From the NCBI RefSeq assembly GCF_903645305.1, contig NZ_CAHJXO010000001.1, positions 1-64,000 of the forward strand: 64,000 nt of DNA, given 5' to 3'. The position numbers were made by a program, and so were the translations under genes. Source of the stretch: Corynebacterium sp. Marseille-P4321. Lineage in GTDB: Bacteria > Actinomycetota > Actinomycetes > Mycobacteriales > Mycobacteriaceae. The notes under the pieces were generated by a model that had not been told where the DNA came from, made no database searches, and saw nothing but the letters and a program-made list of their open reading frames with translations. Below are positions 8,559 through 17,514 of this stretch, piece by piece; position 1 is the first letter of the stretch; every line of letters begins with the position of its first letter.

Positions 8559-11546
8559 GTGGAAGAACGTTACGAACGCGTGGCGAGGTTGTTTGCCGAT
8601 CTCGCTGCCGTCCAAAACGACGCATACCTGGCCGGATATCTAACTACTATCTCGGAACAGATTGCGGATGCTAGGGAAATCCCCAGCGGACTCGATGCCC
8701 TATTTTTAGGGGATAACCAGGGAGCACAGCGAAAGATCTTTTGGGCTCCTATTCGCGGGGGCGGCGATGAGACGATGCGAGAACGTGCCCGCGACTTTGC
8801 GATTCGTGCCACAGCAGAACCCCTAGTGGTACTGGAGGGGCTACCCGATTTAGAGAAGCTGGAAACCATTAGCTCACTAATTTCGCGTCAGCTCGAGCTC
8901 GACAAGAAAGTGATTGTGACGGGGGATGACTCAGCCTTCCACAGCGGTCTGAAACACCAACTATCAACGCAGATAAACCGGTTGAAGCCAGAATTGGCGA
9001 ACTCGGCGGATAAGATCAAAGAACTTGAAAATCGTCGGTTACAGCTGCAGCACGAAATCTCAGTAGTAAACAGCCAGAGTCTCGACATCGTCGGGTATAA
9101 AGTGCCTCTAGAAGAAGCGGCGAGACGCATCTCAGAGAATCAGGCTAAGTTCGAATGGATTCAGCAGGCAGGCCTAAAGAGGCTTAGTGCGAGGTTTCCG
9201 CTCACCAAAGCTGAGGTGGAGAACCTTGGTCGACTGCTGGAATCATTCGGGAGTCCAGAACTCCATTCAGCAGAGAAGTTCGTTAGCTTCGAGCCGAGCC
9301 TCCTCCCAACGGTCGCCGAGTTCGCGTCGCTCTTCGAATCGTCAGTGTCGGGCGACGCGAAACAGAGCACGATTGTTACCTCCTTATTGAACCAATGGGG
9401 TTGTCTAAGCCCTTCCGGAAGAGCCTCGGTTCAACGAGCGGTAAATCGCTTCTTAGAAGTAACTGGAGAGCTGGAAGCGTACGGTGGCCATCTAGGTGAC
9501 GAGATTCAACGTGAGGGGTTGAGCTCGGTCTATCGGCAGATCAGCAGCAAGGAGCGAGAGGTCCGGGATCTCTACACGCAATTTCGGCGACTCCCAGAGG
9601 CTTTGGGTGGAAATTTCAGGATTGAAGTAATTGGTTCGCCTGGGCAGTATGAGGGGGCAGCGAATGAACTTCTGAGTTATTTACATGCGGGCAACACCTT
9701 AAGGCTCAAGTCAGACGGGAGTGTACGCATCCCCTACTTAGGACACCGGGCGGTGCGCAACGCGAAAGCATTCTTGTCGGGTGTTCTAATAGACGGGAAA
9801 CCGCCCATGGACGTTGCCTCGGTCGATCTTTTTCTTTCGTATCTACACTTGCTGCGCGTGCGGGAGTTGGCGAGAGCCATCGGCTTACAAGTTGGGACCG
9901 GGTCTTTCGAGCCCCCGAAACTCTTGCAAACGACCTCCGAAGCCTTCCATGATTGGTTTCAATCGAAATCCCTCCTTGGGGAAGCGGTATCTGAGATCGC
10001 TTCGTTGGAAGACCTTGGTCTCCAGACGAGTCTCATCGCAGGCAGGGAAGCAAAAACGCTATTTTCGTTGCAGAACGTGCTGGACGAATTCATACGAGAA
10101 GAAGCCCATCGCGCTGATGAGTTAGAACGTCTTAAACGTTTGGTGTCCGATCGTTTTCCCACTGCAGCGAAGCCTGATTGGGTGCGTAACTTCAAGAAGT
10201 CATTGAGCGAGGGTGATGTCAACCTTTATCGGTCGGTGTTGGAAGAGATTTCAGAGCACAATGCGCGGGTAGAAGATTGGCGCGAGCTAGAACGGCTGCT
10301 CAACAAGGTGGGTGATTGGGCACTTCCCGTCGCGAACTCGCTGAGGCGCGGAGACAAAAGGTTCCAGCTTTCGGAGCTAAAGGAGGCAGAGCGTGCGCGG
10401 CGCTGGCTCCAAGCATCTGAAAGTAGCTGCGAGTACGGGAAACAAATTGCAGTACGTCACCAGGAGCTCAAGAAGGTTGAGGTTCAGCTCGATGACTTCC
10501 AGCGACAAACTACTCTCCTGTCCAACTTGACATCAGGTTTAGGGGAAGAGGATTCATCCCCATGTGCGGCAAAGGGGGTTGTGCTTTCCAACCTGCGCTT
10601 TATAGAACGATCGGCATTGCTTCGTTCTGTCCCACCATTACCCGAATGTGTCAATTTACTAGTGGTTGACGACCCCTCAGCGCTTGGACCCGAGTGGCTC
10701 TGTCTTAATTACGTCGCAAAGCAAGTTGTGGTGGTGTCTGACAACTCGGCGAAGCCGCACATGGCTACGAGAATGGTTGATGGGGATCCCCTTGCGGCTA
10801 TGGCACGCTCGCTGAAACTAAAAGACGCGGAGAACTTGTATTGGTTGTGGGTAAACCAGGTCCCGTCCGCCCACATTTCATGGATTGATCCGTCCTTGAC
10901 AGGCGCACGGTCCCGTCCGTCTAAGGAATCTCGCCGTAAGGGAGAGCAACAGTACAGAGAAACCTTGGCTAGGGCAGAGAAGGCTCGTCGCCAGCAGTTC
11001 AGAAACTCGGCGAACAACCAGAGCCGAGCGTCAGTCAAGCGTCATCAGGGCAGAGAAGACTATTTGCGGTTGGAGAAGTACGAGCAATTTTCGGGTTCGA
11101 CTGTATCAATCTATGTCGCAACGAACGACCAGATTGATCAAGGGATTCTGAATATCCTTGCAGTGGAAGGCCCTATTCTCGAAAGACCCCTCTTCCAAAG
11201 GTATGTTCGGCGAGGAGGAGACTTGCGCGTGGCGGATCAGGCCACCAACCGTTTGCGAGCTTCAATACTGCGTCTGAAGCGACGGGGACTGATTCTTGAA
11301 GAGAGTGGAGAGAGGGCATACCGGTTGCCGGACCAACCTGCGGTGCGTCCAAGGACGAAGGGCCCGAGGTCAGTCGACGATATTCCATACAAGGAGTGGG
11401 AAGCCCATCTTCAGTACGTAGTGGATCGACACCACATTAAGTCTGCCGAAGACGCTTACCGTCGGGCATTGGACCGGGTGGGTCTAGAGAGGCTGACAGT
11501 TAGAGCTGAGAGCCGCATCGCTCGCGCTTATAGATCCATTCGTTGA
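8559..11546 (+). CDS. Degenerate SF1 helicase-like coiled-coil protein with DUF3320-like tail
   Basis: A 995-residue protein from a GTG start (GTG-GAA-GAA). No active motor motifs are present, but remnants occur in the order of DUF4011/DUF3320-type SF1 helicases. LVVLEGLPDLEKLETISSLI (about residues 88-107) stands where GPPGTGKS(Q)TIANLI is expected. LLVVDDPSALGPEW (about 700) stands for the DEASQ box. VVVVSDNSAKPH (about 723) stands for the GDPKQ motif III. Long coiled coils lie between, and motifs IV-VI are missing. Residues of about 860-920 (VEGPILERPLFQRYVRR...) and the tail resemble DUF3320. Catalytic lysine and aspartate/glutamate residues are replaced, so it is probably a scaffold or sensor. 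It lies between the methyltransferase and the OLD-like gene, in lower-GC DNA. The family assignment is my reading of motifs and not certain. Confidence 0.55.
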   Translation: MEERYERVARLFADLAAVQNDAYLAGYLTTISEQIADAREIPSGLDALFLGDNQGAQRKIFWAPIRGGGDETMRERARDFAIRATAEPLVVLEGLPDLEKLETISSLISRQLELDKKVIVTGDDSAFHSGLKHQLSTQINRLKPELANSADKIKELENRRLQLQHEISVVNSQSLDIVGYKVPLEEAARRISENQAKFEWIQQAGLKRLSARFPLTKAEVENLGRLLESFGSPELHSAEKFVSFEPSLLPTVAEFASLFESSVSGDAKQSTIVTSLLNQWGCLSPSGRASVQRAVNRFLEVTGELEAYGGHLGDEIQREGLSSVYRQISSKEREVRDLYTQFRRLPEALGGNFRIEVIGSPGQYEGAANELLSYLHAGNTLRLKSDGSVRIPYLGHRAVRNAKAFLSGVLIDGKPPMDVASVDLFLSYLHLLRVRELARAIGLQVGTGSFEPPKLLQTTSEAFHDWFQSKSLLGEAVSEIASLEDLGLQTSLIAGREAKTLFSLQNVLDEFIREEAHRADELERLKRLVSDRFPTAAKPDWVRNFKKSLSEGDVNLYRSVLEEISEHNARVEDWRELERLLNKVGDWALPVANSLRRGDKRFQLSELKEAERARRWLQASESSCEYGKQIAVRHQELKKVEVQLDDFQRQTTLLSNLTSGLGEEDSSPCAAKGVVLSNLRFIERSALLRSVPPLPECVNLLVVDDPSALGPEWLCLNYVAKQVVVVSDNSAKPHMATRMVDGDPLAAMARSLKLKDAENLYWLWVNQVPSAHISWIDPSLTGARSRPSKESRRKGEQQYRETLARAEKARRQQFRNSANNQSRASVKRHQGREDYLRLEKYEQFSGSTVSIYVATNDQIDQGILNILAVEGPILERPLFQRYVRRGGDLRVADQATNRLRASILRLKRRGLILEESGERAYRLPDQPAVRPRTKGPRSVDDIPYKEWEAHLQYVVDRHHIKSAEDAYRRALDRVGLERLTVRAESRIARAYRSIR

Positions 11547-11627
11547 CCAGAACCCAGCAGTTTGGTTGGAACTATGATGATCTTGATTACATGTTGACGA
11601 AAAGTTCTTCTGAGCAATGGTGGTGCG

Positions 11628-13370
11628 GTGGGTGTGTCTGAGAACGATCTGGTACGGATGAGTCGACGAGTGCGCAGTCCAGAACGACCGACACTTCAGT
11701 CAATCCATTTAAAGTCAAAACAAGAAATTAGGCTTGATACGGATTCAATCCTCGCTTTGGTCGGCCCCAACAATTCGGGAAAATCGTATTTCATTCAGCA
11801 ACTACGCGCTGTTCTCTTCGGGCGTTCGATAGAGACCGCCGATATAGACCGTGGTCTTCTCGAGTCGGTCGAAATCCGATGGCCAACGGAGGACCTTTCG
11901 ACTTACCTACGACAAGTTGCAGAGGCTAATTTCAAAGATGAGGGTACTTACTACAATCCCGATTTGCCATACGGTTTATACGGCAATTCGGGCTTTATTA
12001 GCAAGCAGGATTTTTCCGGATGGACCCATGCTAGTAACCGTTTTGGAGAATTCATTGAGGCATTCGTTCGTTTTGACGAGCCGCTGAGTCGCATAAGTGA
12101 ATCTGATCGAAAATCGCTTGAGGACCTGTCAAGTGCCATCGTCAAGCTCAGGGACCAGGAGAACGCTTACGACGCGGTACGCGAGGACTTTAGATATATC
12201 TTCAACGAGGAAATTAACTTCCACATCCATGGGGGAAAACTAACTTTTTTCCTCGGGCCGCGGCCGTGTGAAATGCCGTCGATCGCGGACGCTAATCCCG
12301 CCAGCGTCATTTCGTTCCTCGAAAACGCAAGAACCGTAGACCAGCAAGGACTCGGAATGCGCAACGTAGCTGGGTTATTAATGCGTCTCTACACAGATTC
12401 GAGGAGCTTAGTACTGGTCGATGAACCTGAGGCTTTTTTGCATCCGCCGCAGGCGTATCGATTAGGCCAGGTTCTCCAACGCGTCTGTCGGGTTGAAGAG
12501 CGGCAGATCGTTTGTGCAACTCACGACCGCAATCTCCTAAGCGGCTTATCCCGCGAAGGCTCCAGGCAACTGGTTGTCCACAGGCTCTCATATAAGGGCG
12601 ACATCGACACCGTTTATTCGTCGACGACTGTGCAGTCAGAGGTATTCCAAGACATTAGAGCTAAGAGCCGTATCCGCTATACACCGATCCTTGAGTCGCT
12701 TTTCTCGGCGGTTGCTGTTCTCGTTGAGAACGAGAAGGATGCGCTCTTCTTCGAGGAGGCATTCGACCACTACGCGGCTACTTCTACCGTCCCCCACGCA
12801 AACGCGCTGAGAGATTCGATAATCTTCATTCCGACGAGTGGAAATGGAAATTTCCCTGCGACTGCGTCTTTACTCAGAAGTCTTAAGACTCCCACGTTGA
12901 TTGTGGGTGATTTGGACCTGGTGTCTGAGAAGAAGCGCCTCTTGTCCACAGTTTCTGCAATGGGGTGCAAAGAGTCTACCGAGGTGGAGCGTTTGGTGGA
13001 CGCGATCAATCATCGTTTCAAGGAGATTCACCGGACCGAATTCGAGGGGACTCCGAAAGGGGCGCTAGAGGGCAAGCTCAAGAGCAAAGTGGCCGATGAG
13101 GTTAGCGCGGACCACGAGGATGAGAGAATCCAAGAACTAGTTAATGATTTGTTGGAGACCTTGGCACGGATTGGGCTCCTGCTTATACCAAAGGGCGAAC
13201 TCGAGGATTTTGATAGGTCTGTTGTCGCTTCTTCGGATAAGACCCTTTGGGCGAGGGAGGCAATTGACAGGAAGGTCTTTGAGAACGACGCGGTGCTGAA
13301 TTTTTGCGAATCGGTGGCATCCGCAGCGTTCAGGGCAATCAATGAAGATGAAGCCTCATCGTTCGTATGA
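11628..13370 (+). CDS. OLD-type ATPase with TOPRIM nuclease domain
   Basis: A 580-residue protein. The N-terminal ABC-type ATPase has Walker A LVGPNNSGKSYF (about residues 43-54), Walker B LVLVDEPEAFLHPP (about 262-275) and an H-loop CATHDRNLL (about 296). The C-terminal part has TOPRIM-like motifs, AVLVENEKDALFFEEAF (about 361) and TLIVGDLDLV (about 422), with the acidic residues expected for metal binding. This is the plan of OLD-family nucleases, which include phage-defence effectors such as GajA. It starts 81 nt after the degenerate helicase gene and probably acts with it. GTG at 11628 or 11634 are both possible starts; no strong ribosome site is seen. Base composition is lower in GC than the flanking helicases. 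The displaced start of the DrmA-like gene begins 49 nt after its stop. Confidence 0.75.
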   Translation: MGVSENDLVRMSRRVRSPERPTLQSIHLKSKQEIRLDTDSILALVGPNNSGKSYFIQQLRAVLFGRSIETADIDRGLLESVEIRWPTEDLSTYLRQVAEANFKDEGTYYNPDLPYGLYGNSGFISKQDFSGWTHASNRFGEFIEAFVRFDEPLSRISESDRKSLEDLSSAIVKLRDQENAYDAVREDFRYIFNEEINFHIHGGKLTFFLGPRPCEMPSIADANPASVISFLENARTVDQQGLGMRNVAGLLMRLYTDSRSLVLVDEPEAFLHPPQAYRLGQVLQRVCRVEERQIVCATHDRNLLSGLSREGSRQLVVHRLSYKGDIDTVYSSTTVQSEVFQDIRAKSRIRYTPILESLFSAVAVLVENEKDALFFEEAFDHYAATSTVPHANALRDSIIFIPTSGNGNFPATASLLRSLKTPTLIVGDLDLVSEKKRLLSTVSAMGCKESTEVERLVDAINHRFKEIHRTEFEGTPKGALEGKLKSKVADEVSADHEDERIQELVNDLLETLARIGLLLIPKGELEDFDRSVVASSDKTLWAREAIDRKVFENDAVLNFCESVASAAFRAINEDEASSFV

Positions 13371-13419
13371 CTATGTCACTAGCGAGAGTTCGTTTCCGGC
13401 TTGAACTACGATTCCGAAC

Positions 13420-13575
13420 GTGTCTTCCCTCATCCCCGTCCACGCATCAGAGCACGTCCTCGGCGGTGTCTCCGAGTACCTGGCCACCGCGTTCTCTTTG
13501 GCGAACCCGGAGACCTCAAACGCGCTTAAGGCGTTCCTGGAGGACGCGGAACGCGGCATGTTCCACGGGCCGTAG
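13420..13575 (+). pseudogene. Displaced 5' end of the DrmA/DrmB-like gene
   Basis: A GTG start at 13420 opens a 51-residue frame, MSSLIPVHASEHVLGG... to MFHGP, that ends in TAG at 13573. It matches the first 51 residues of the intact gene at 19253 with about 21 base differences in 155 and no gaps, then similarity stops abruptly. The remnant lies 49 nt after the OLD-like gene, exactly where the intact gene would be expected in an uninterrupted operon. I infer that the DNA between here and 19253 was inserted or swapped in, bringing a slightly different allele of the gene start with it. Confidence 0.8.
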
Positions 13576-13769
13576 TTCGTCGATAATCCAAAAGCTTCCA
13601 GCACGGTTCGGAGATGGCGGAGTGAACGCACCGAAAACGACCTTTTGCTCGAAAGGTTCAGCCTAGAACAACAAGAAAAGGAACGTTCGCACCGAAATGC
13701 CGGTTCCGTAGCGTACGATGAGGCATCAGACGAACATTCCGGAACGATCGATCCGTTAGGAGGGCCCAA

Positions 13770-13984
13770 GTGGACACCGCGACTTTGGGCGCGTTCGTGC
13801 GTCAGCAGCGCAAGGACCGGGGCTGACGCAGCTGGATGTGGCGGAGCTTGCGGAGGTGTCGGACCGCTTCCTGCGCGAGTTGGAGCACGGCGAGCCGACC
13901 GCAGAGATTGGGAAGGTGATCGACGTGCTTACGGTGCTTGGGTTTGATCTTGAACCAGTGGTGCACAGGGGTAGCGCGTTGTGA
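13770..13984 (+). pseudogene. HipB-like HTH antitoxin, frameshifted
   Basis: AGGAGG precedes a GTG at 13770 that reads MDTATLGAFVRQQRKDRG and then hits TGA at 13824. One base shift later the frame continues as LTQLDVAELAEVSDRFLRELEHG and on to EPVVHRGSAL with a stop at 13982-13984. Joined, the 70 residues are a typical XRE/HipB helix-turn-helix antitoxin; one base appears to be missing near 13822. No HipA kinase follows directly. The HipA-like gene at 18.4-19.2 kb is of a different type and on the other strand. Confidence 0.7.
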
Positions 13985-14005
13985 TCGCCGCGGACGTATA
14001 CGTAG

Positions 14006-14186
14006 GCGCGCGGTCTCGGCGGAGTTCGACGTATCGGCGGAGACTGCGCGTAATGCGTTGGAGCGGCTCGAGGCTGACGGGATTGTGGTGTCGGCGCAGT
14101 TGGACAAACGGCAGCGGGCGAGGCGTTCACCGGAAGTACTCGCGTTGTTGAATGAGTTCGCGGCGTTAGGCGGGCGGCGCGGGTAG
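14006..14186 (+). pseudogene. C-terminal fragment of a Fic-family gene
   Basis: The frame reads RAVSAEFDVSAETARNALER onward to QLDKRQRARRSPEVLALLNEF and matches the winged-helix C-terminus of the intact Fic protein at 30488-31657 almost residue for residue. It starts without an initiation codon about 20 nt after the hipB remnant. The catalytic Fic domain is gone. It is a truncated relic, probably left by deletion or recombination inside the cargo segment. Confidence 0.75.
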
Positions 14187-14241
14187 GGGGTTGGATCCCA
14201 CTTCATAGAGCCTCACAGGTGTAGTTGCGCGACTCTTTACG

Positions 14242-14550
14242 GTGCGGGATTGCTATATAGTGTGCGCTGCGTGCACCACGCCCTCTCCGGTTAAGCCGAG
14301 ACGGCGTGGTCTTCCTGTCAAACCCATTTATTTGACCCACAATCATGTGCTGGAGGGGCTCGTGCACTCGCCGGAGGAGGATTTCGGCGCCGTGATCACG
14401 CGGTTAAGGGAATTTCAGAACAGGCACGGGGTCGTGGAGGGACTTAGCGATGAACCCGAGGACCTGCCCGCCGGCCCAATACCGAACATCAACGCTCCGA
14501 CCGAAAACGACGATGGCCCAGGGAGGACATCCTCATGCTCGCGTACTTAA
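14242..14550 (+). CDS. Small hypothetical protein
   Basis: An open frame with no family I recognise. The predicted protein is at most 102 residues; the well-behaved part begins near THNHVLEGLVHSPEEDFGAVI, so the real start may be a GTG near 14347. The 5' part overlaps a strong hairpin (14275-14310), which makes the longest start doubtful. Its last 16 bases overlap the next small frame, suggesting a two-gene unit. It could be a remnant or a toxin-antitoxin-like pair, but nothing in the residues shows this. Confidence 0.3.
   Translation: MRDCYIVCAACTTPSPVKPRRRGLPVKPIYLTHNHVLEGLVHSPEEDFGAVITRLREFQNRHGVVEGLSDEPEDLPAGPIPNINAPTENDDGPGRTSSCSRT
14275..14310 (+). other. Strong hairpin
   Basis: ACCACGCC and GGCGTGGT form a perfect 8-bp outer stem, with TCTC-GG pairing to CCGAGA inside around a TTAAG loop. 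No T-run follows, so it is not a clear intrinsic terminator. It may be an RNA control element of the small frame at 14242-14550 or a relic of a mobile-element end. Confidence 0.45.
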
Positions 14551-14735
14551 TCCAGTATCAGCGTCGGACGGGTGAGATGGCACTTGAGAGGTTCGACTCG
14601 CTGCGCGACGCGACGGTGGAACGGTTGAAGCTCGATCGTTCAAACACCGATCCCGACCTCGAGATTGTCGCGATCGCCAGTGAGAGTGAAGACCATCTTC
14701 GGGTATCGCACTCCAGGTACTTCTCGGCGGGTTAG
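14535..14735 (+). CDS. Small hypothetical protein
   Basis: A 66-residue frame, MLAYLIQYQRRTGEMALERF..., starts at an ATG overlapping the end of the previous small frame, with AGGA about 11 nt upstream. It is charged, without membrane segments, and matches no family I know. The overlap and clean start favour a real gene; the pseudogene-rich surroundings argue for caution. Confidence 0.35.
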   Translation: MLAYLIQYQRRTGEMALERFDSLRDATVERLKLDRSNTDPDLEIVAIASESEDHLRVSHSRYFSAG

Positions 14736-14754
14736 CCCGTTACCTTCGTGATTC

Positions 14755-15651
14755 CTAAGGCAGCTCGACTCCGCACTGCTGAAGGATGGTCTTGGGGAGG
14801 CGGAAGCGGGCGGTCATGTGCGGGTCCACGATCTGGCTAATCTGCGTGTCGCCGGTCAAGGAGAGCAGCATGAGGGCATCGGTCTTATCAAGGTCGGTGC
14901 TCTCGGCGAGCCAGTCGCGCATCATCCGGGCGGATTCCTTCACCGCGTCGGTGAGGTCGAGCTCGGAGGAGATGGTGTACACGGAGTCGCCGGAGTCGAG
15001 GAATGGCAGCGGTAGCGGGCGGCCCTGCAGGAGGGTGACGCGGATTCTCACCTCGGCTTCGATTTCGGTGCCGCAGACGGCGACTTCGCCGTCGCCCATG
15101 ACCGCGTGCACGTCCCCAAGGCTTAAGTTCGCGCCCTCAACCTCCACCGGCAGGTAGAGCGTGGAGCCGACGACAATTTCCTTGGTGTCCATGTTGCCGC
15201 CATGCTGGCGGGGCTCGCCGGTGGGAACCGAGTCCGCCGCGGGTGCGGTGCCGATGACGCCGATCATGGGGCGGGTATCGATTGCGATGGTGTCGGTAAA
15301 GTGCGCTTTGCCGTCGCGGATGGGGACGAGGCGGGTGCGTTCTTCAACGGTGCCGGGCAGTGCGCCGAAGTCGGGGTGGGTGGTCATGGTTGCGCGGTCG
15401 CCGACCTCGATGCTCAAGATTTCCACTTTGAGGGTGTCGCCGGGCTGGTTGTTGTTGATGGCGATCGGGCCTGTTGCCGGGTTGACCTTGTCCCATCCGA
15501 CGCTGCTGAACAGCTCCGTCTCATCGCTGATTGTGTTAGAGAAGCAGTCCATGGTGTGGACAGTGAGCTCGTCCCCGCTTTCGATATGCAGCTGCGGCTT
15601 ATGCTCCGGGGACATGGACAACACGCAGTTGTGGGATTCGATGGAGTGCAA
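14755..15651 (-). CDS. Acetamidase/formamidase family hydrolase
   Basis: A 298-residue protein of the FmdA/AmdA family, which hydrolyses formamide or short amides to ammonia and the acid. Typical sequence: SGDELTVHTMDCFSN near residue 25, INNNQPGDTLKVEIL near 65, and GEPRQHGGNMDTKEIVVGSTLYLPV near 145, the conserved His/Gly/Asn/Asp core. The TTG start at 15651 has GAGG 7 nt upstream. It is a metabolic gene inside the defence cargo segment and is transcribed against its neighbours, so it is probably a passenger. Substrate is not predictable from sequence. Confidence 0.85.
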   Translation of the reverse strand: MHSIESHNCVLSMSPEHKPQLHIESGDELTVHTMDCFSNTISDETELFSSVGWDKVNPATGPIAINNNQPGDTLKVEILSIEVGDRATMTTHPDFGALPGTVEERTRLVPIRDGKAHFTDTIAIDTRPMIGVIGTAPAADSVPTGEPRQHGGNMDTKEIVVGSTLYLPVEVEGANLSLGDVHAVMGDGEVAVCGTEIEAEVRIRVTLLQGRPLPLPFLDSGDSVYTISSELDLTDAVKESARMMRDWLAESTDLDKTDALMLLSLTGDTQISQIVDPHMTARFRLPKTILQQCGVELP

Positions 15652-15985
15652 CCTTCAACCTCACTTCGTCTTGATGGGGACTATCGGACGCTTGTTGAGT
15701 TGATGTTGGCCCTAGTCGGTGTATGGGGGACGCTAATGGTGGATAGCCAGGCTCCGCAGGCGAACATATGTGTTATTATGCGGTTTGTGGTGGCTTGACG
15801 TTAGGCGAATAGCCAAGAAGTGCTACATGGTGCTATTGAGCTCCAGGCGAGTTCGAGTTTACGCGGAACGCTGCTCGTGCCGAATAGGATATGTATCCAT
15901 CCGCAGCCGGGGTGGAATAGGAGCACGAGTAGGGAGGCGGACATGCGGGTGTCATACGTGCGGTCTGAAAGGGGAGCTCGAGGTA
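15652..15985. other. Intergenic stretch, no gene recognised
   Basis: About 330 bases between the acetamidase start and the membrane coiled-coil gene. Short frames exist but none has a credible start, codon bias or family. It should hold the promoters of the leftward acetamidase gene and the rightward pair; no -10 box stands out. Confidence 0.5.
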
Positions 15986-16648
15986 ATGACTAGTTTCTTG
16001 CAGTGACTAAATAGCGCAAATGGGACCTCAATAATCGTTGCGTTTCTAACCCTGATCGGCGCTTTTGGGACAACACTTATAACCAACCATAAAGCGGACC
16101 AACGCCGAATAGCGGATCAGATCGCCGAGGATAAACGCCGGAGAAGCGAAAGGGCTGTACAGCTGGTTCTGGAAGAGACAGCACGAGAGAGACGGGAAGT
16201 TAGTCGTTGCGTTAGAGAGATTAACGAAGCCGCCGAGGAAGCGGTAGGGATTGTCAAAAACAGCGTAAGCGCCTTGCTGGGCAATAGTGGGCACGGAGGC
16301 AGCTCCGCGCTACTTGAAGCAAAGGCTTTCCAAGCCCAGGCGCGGGCGGAGTTCTACCTCCGAGCGATAAGTGCGACGGACAGGCTCCGTTTGGAAGTGA
16401 TCCAGCCCGACGTGAGGAGCAAAGCGGAGGAATTATCGCGATTCCTTCACGATGAGTCTAACCGGTTCAGTTTCCGCTACGGATCGGATTTTGAGGCTTT
16501 GCTCGGTGCCGTATCGGATGAGCCGATAATCTCTGCGGATTTGAAGAAGAGGATTGCGGCCCTCATTGATTCGGCGTTCGAGCACCTGCACACGCCACCT
16601 CCGAATGATGAAAACCAAGGCGAATCGAACAGGGGCAATGGTGACTGA
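15986..16648 (+). pseudogene. Membrane-anchored coiled-coil protein, early stop codon
   Basis: ATG at 15986, with GAGG just upstream, reads MTSFLQ and then TGA at 16004. The same frame stays open to 16648 and encodes a hydrophobic helix (SIIVAFLTLIGAFGTTLI) followed by about 180 residues of charged coiled coil. No ATG, GTG or TTG lies between the TGA and the membrane helix, so either the gene carries a nonsense mutation at codon 7 or it starts at an unusual or internal codon. Its end overlaps the Abi-alpha-like start by 11 bases, so the two would be translated together. I see no named family. Confidence 0.5.
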
Positions 16649-17471
16649 GAACTCCCGAGAGAAAGGAAACGCGTTGCAGGAGATAGAGACCATGAGAGCT
16701 TTAAAGAAAATTCTTGGACCAACTGCGGAAAGTTTGAGTGCCGAAATGTTGGATTGGTCCAGCAGTGATAACGTGCAACGAGTAGCTGCGAAGGCCAGTG
16801 CAAAGAACATTAACCGCGGGAATGCCTCAATCCCGCCTCGGGCGGCGCGAGCGGTGCTGATCGAATCCTGCTGGGCAGATAGCGAGATCTTGGCAGAGTA
16901 TCTATCGGGGGTATTAGCGACATCTCAATCCGGAAATAGTCGGGGTGACGGTGGTGTGATGTGGGCATCGCTAATCGGACGACTGCCTAGTGACCAACTG
17001 GCTTTGCATTGGGCGATCTATACCGCGGCCCATAAGCGCACTCGGGGGGCCGAATATGAGTCTGTTTTTGAAGCGATAGATGAGCAGTATGTCATTGACG
17101 CATTATCCATAATTAACAAGTTTGGTTGGGAGCTCGACCACTGGAGAGTTGTCACCCGACTTTTTGAGGCCGCGTATGGGCTTGAACGTGAGGGCCTTTT
17201 GAAGAACTTCTCCTACGGCCCACCAGATTTTCTGGAAACCCAGTGTGTCTACACCCAGGGGCATATTTTCGACCCAGAAAAGGTGTTCATGACTTTTTCG
17301 CTGACGCACCACGGGGTGGGCTTGCTTTTACAAGTGTTGGGCCTGCCGGACACTTGGTTGAGCGATTTCATCTCAAGGTCCGAGGTGACAGAGCGGATTG
17401 ACTCTGTAACCAGTCTTCCAACGTTTGATCCAGCAAAGTTGGTCGGTGACTTCCCTCGAGCTCACACCTAA
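16638..17471 (+). CDS. Abi-alpha-like (DUF4393) abortive-infection protein
   Basis: A 277-residue protein from ATG 16638 (a GTG follows immediately). The start LKKILGPTAESLSAEMLDW, the NASIPPRAARAVLIESCWADS segment and the GGVMWASLIGRL segment follow the pattern of Abi-alpha/DUF4393 proteins, linked to abortive phage infection: a LGP.A.. helix, a PIPPK..L...E.AS.E.. motif and a W..LLA motif. The gene overlaps the membrane coiled-coil gene, which suggests a membrane-attached complex. It lies in low-GC cargo inside the defence island. The assignment is by motif pattern, without database support. Confidence 0.55.
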   Translation: MVTENSREKGNALQEIETMRALKKILGPTAESLSAEMLDWSSSDNVQRVAAKASAKNINRGNASIPPRAARAVLIESCWADSEILAEYLSGVLATSQSGNSRGDGGVMWASLIGRLPSDQLALHWAIYTAAHKRTRGAEYESVFEAIDEQYVIDALSIINKFGWELDHWRVVTRLFEAAYGLEREGLLKNFSYGPPDFLETQCVYTQGHIFDPEKVFMTFSLTHHGVGLLLQVLGLPDTWLSDFISRSEVTERIDSVTSLPTFDPAKLVGDFPRAHT

Positions 17472-17514
17472 GTTTGCTTTGTGGATTGGTGGGGAGCAGG
17501 AGTGCCTCGAATTA

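Noticed and set aside
15161-15703. Open frame antisense to the acetamidase gene
   Set aside because: Shadow of the acetamidase coding sequence, which has clear family motifs.
15770-16006. Small protein rich in Cys and Arg
   Set aside because: No ribosome site, no codon bias and no family; probably chance.
16554-16637. Longer start for the Abi-alpha-like gene
   Set aside because: The extra 28 residues overlap the upstream coiled-coil gene in another frame and look non-coding; ATG 16638 gives a normal start overlap.
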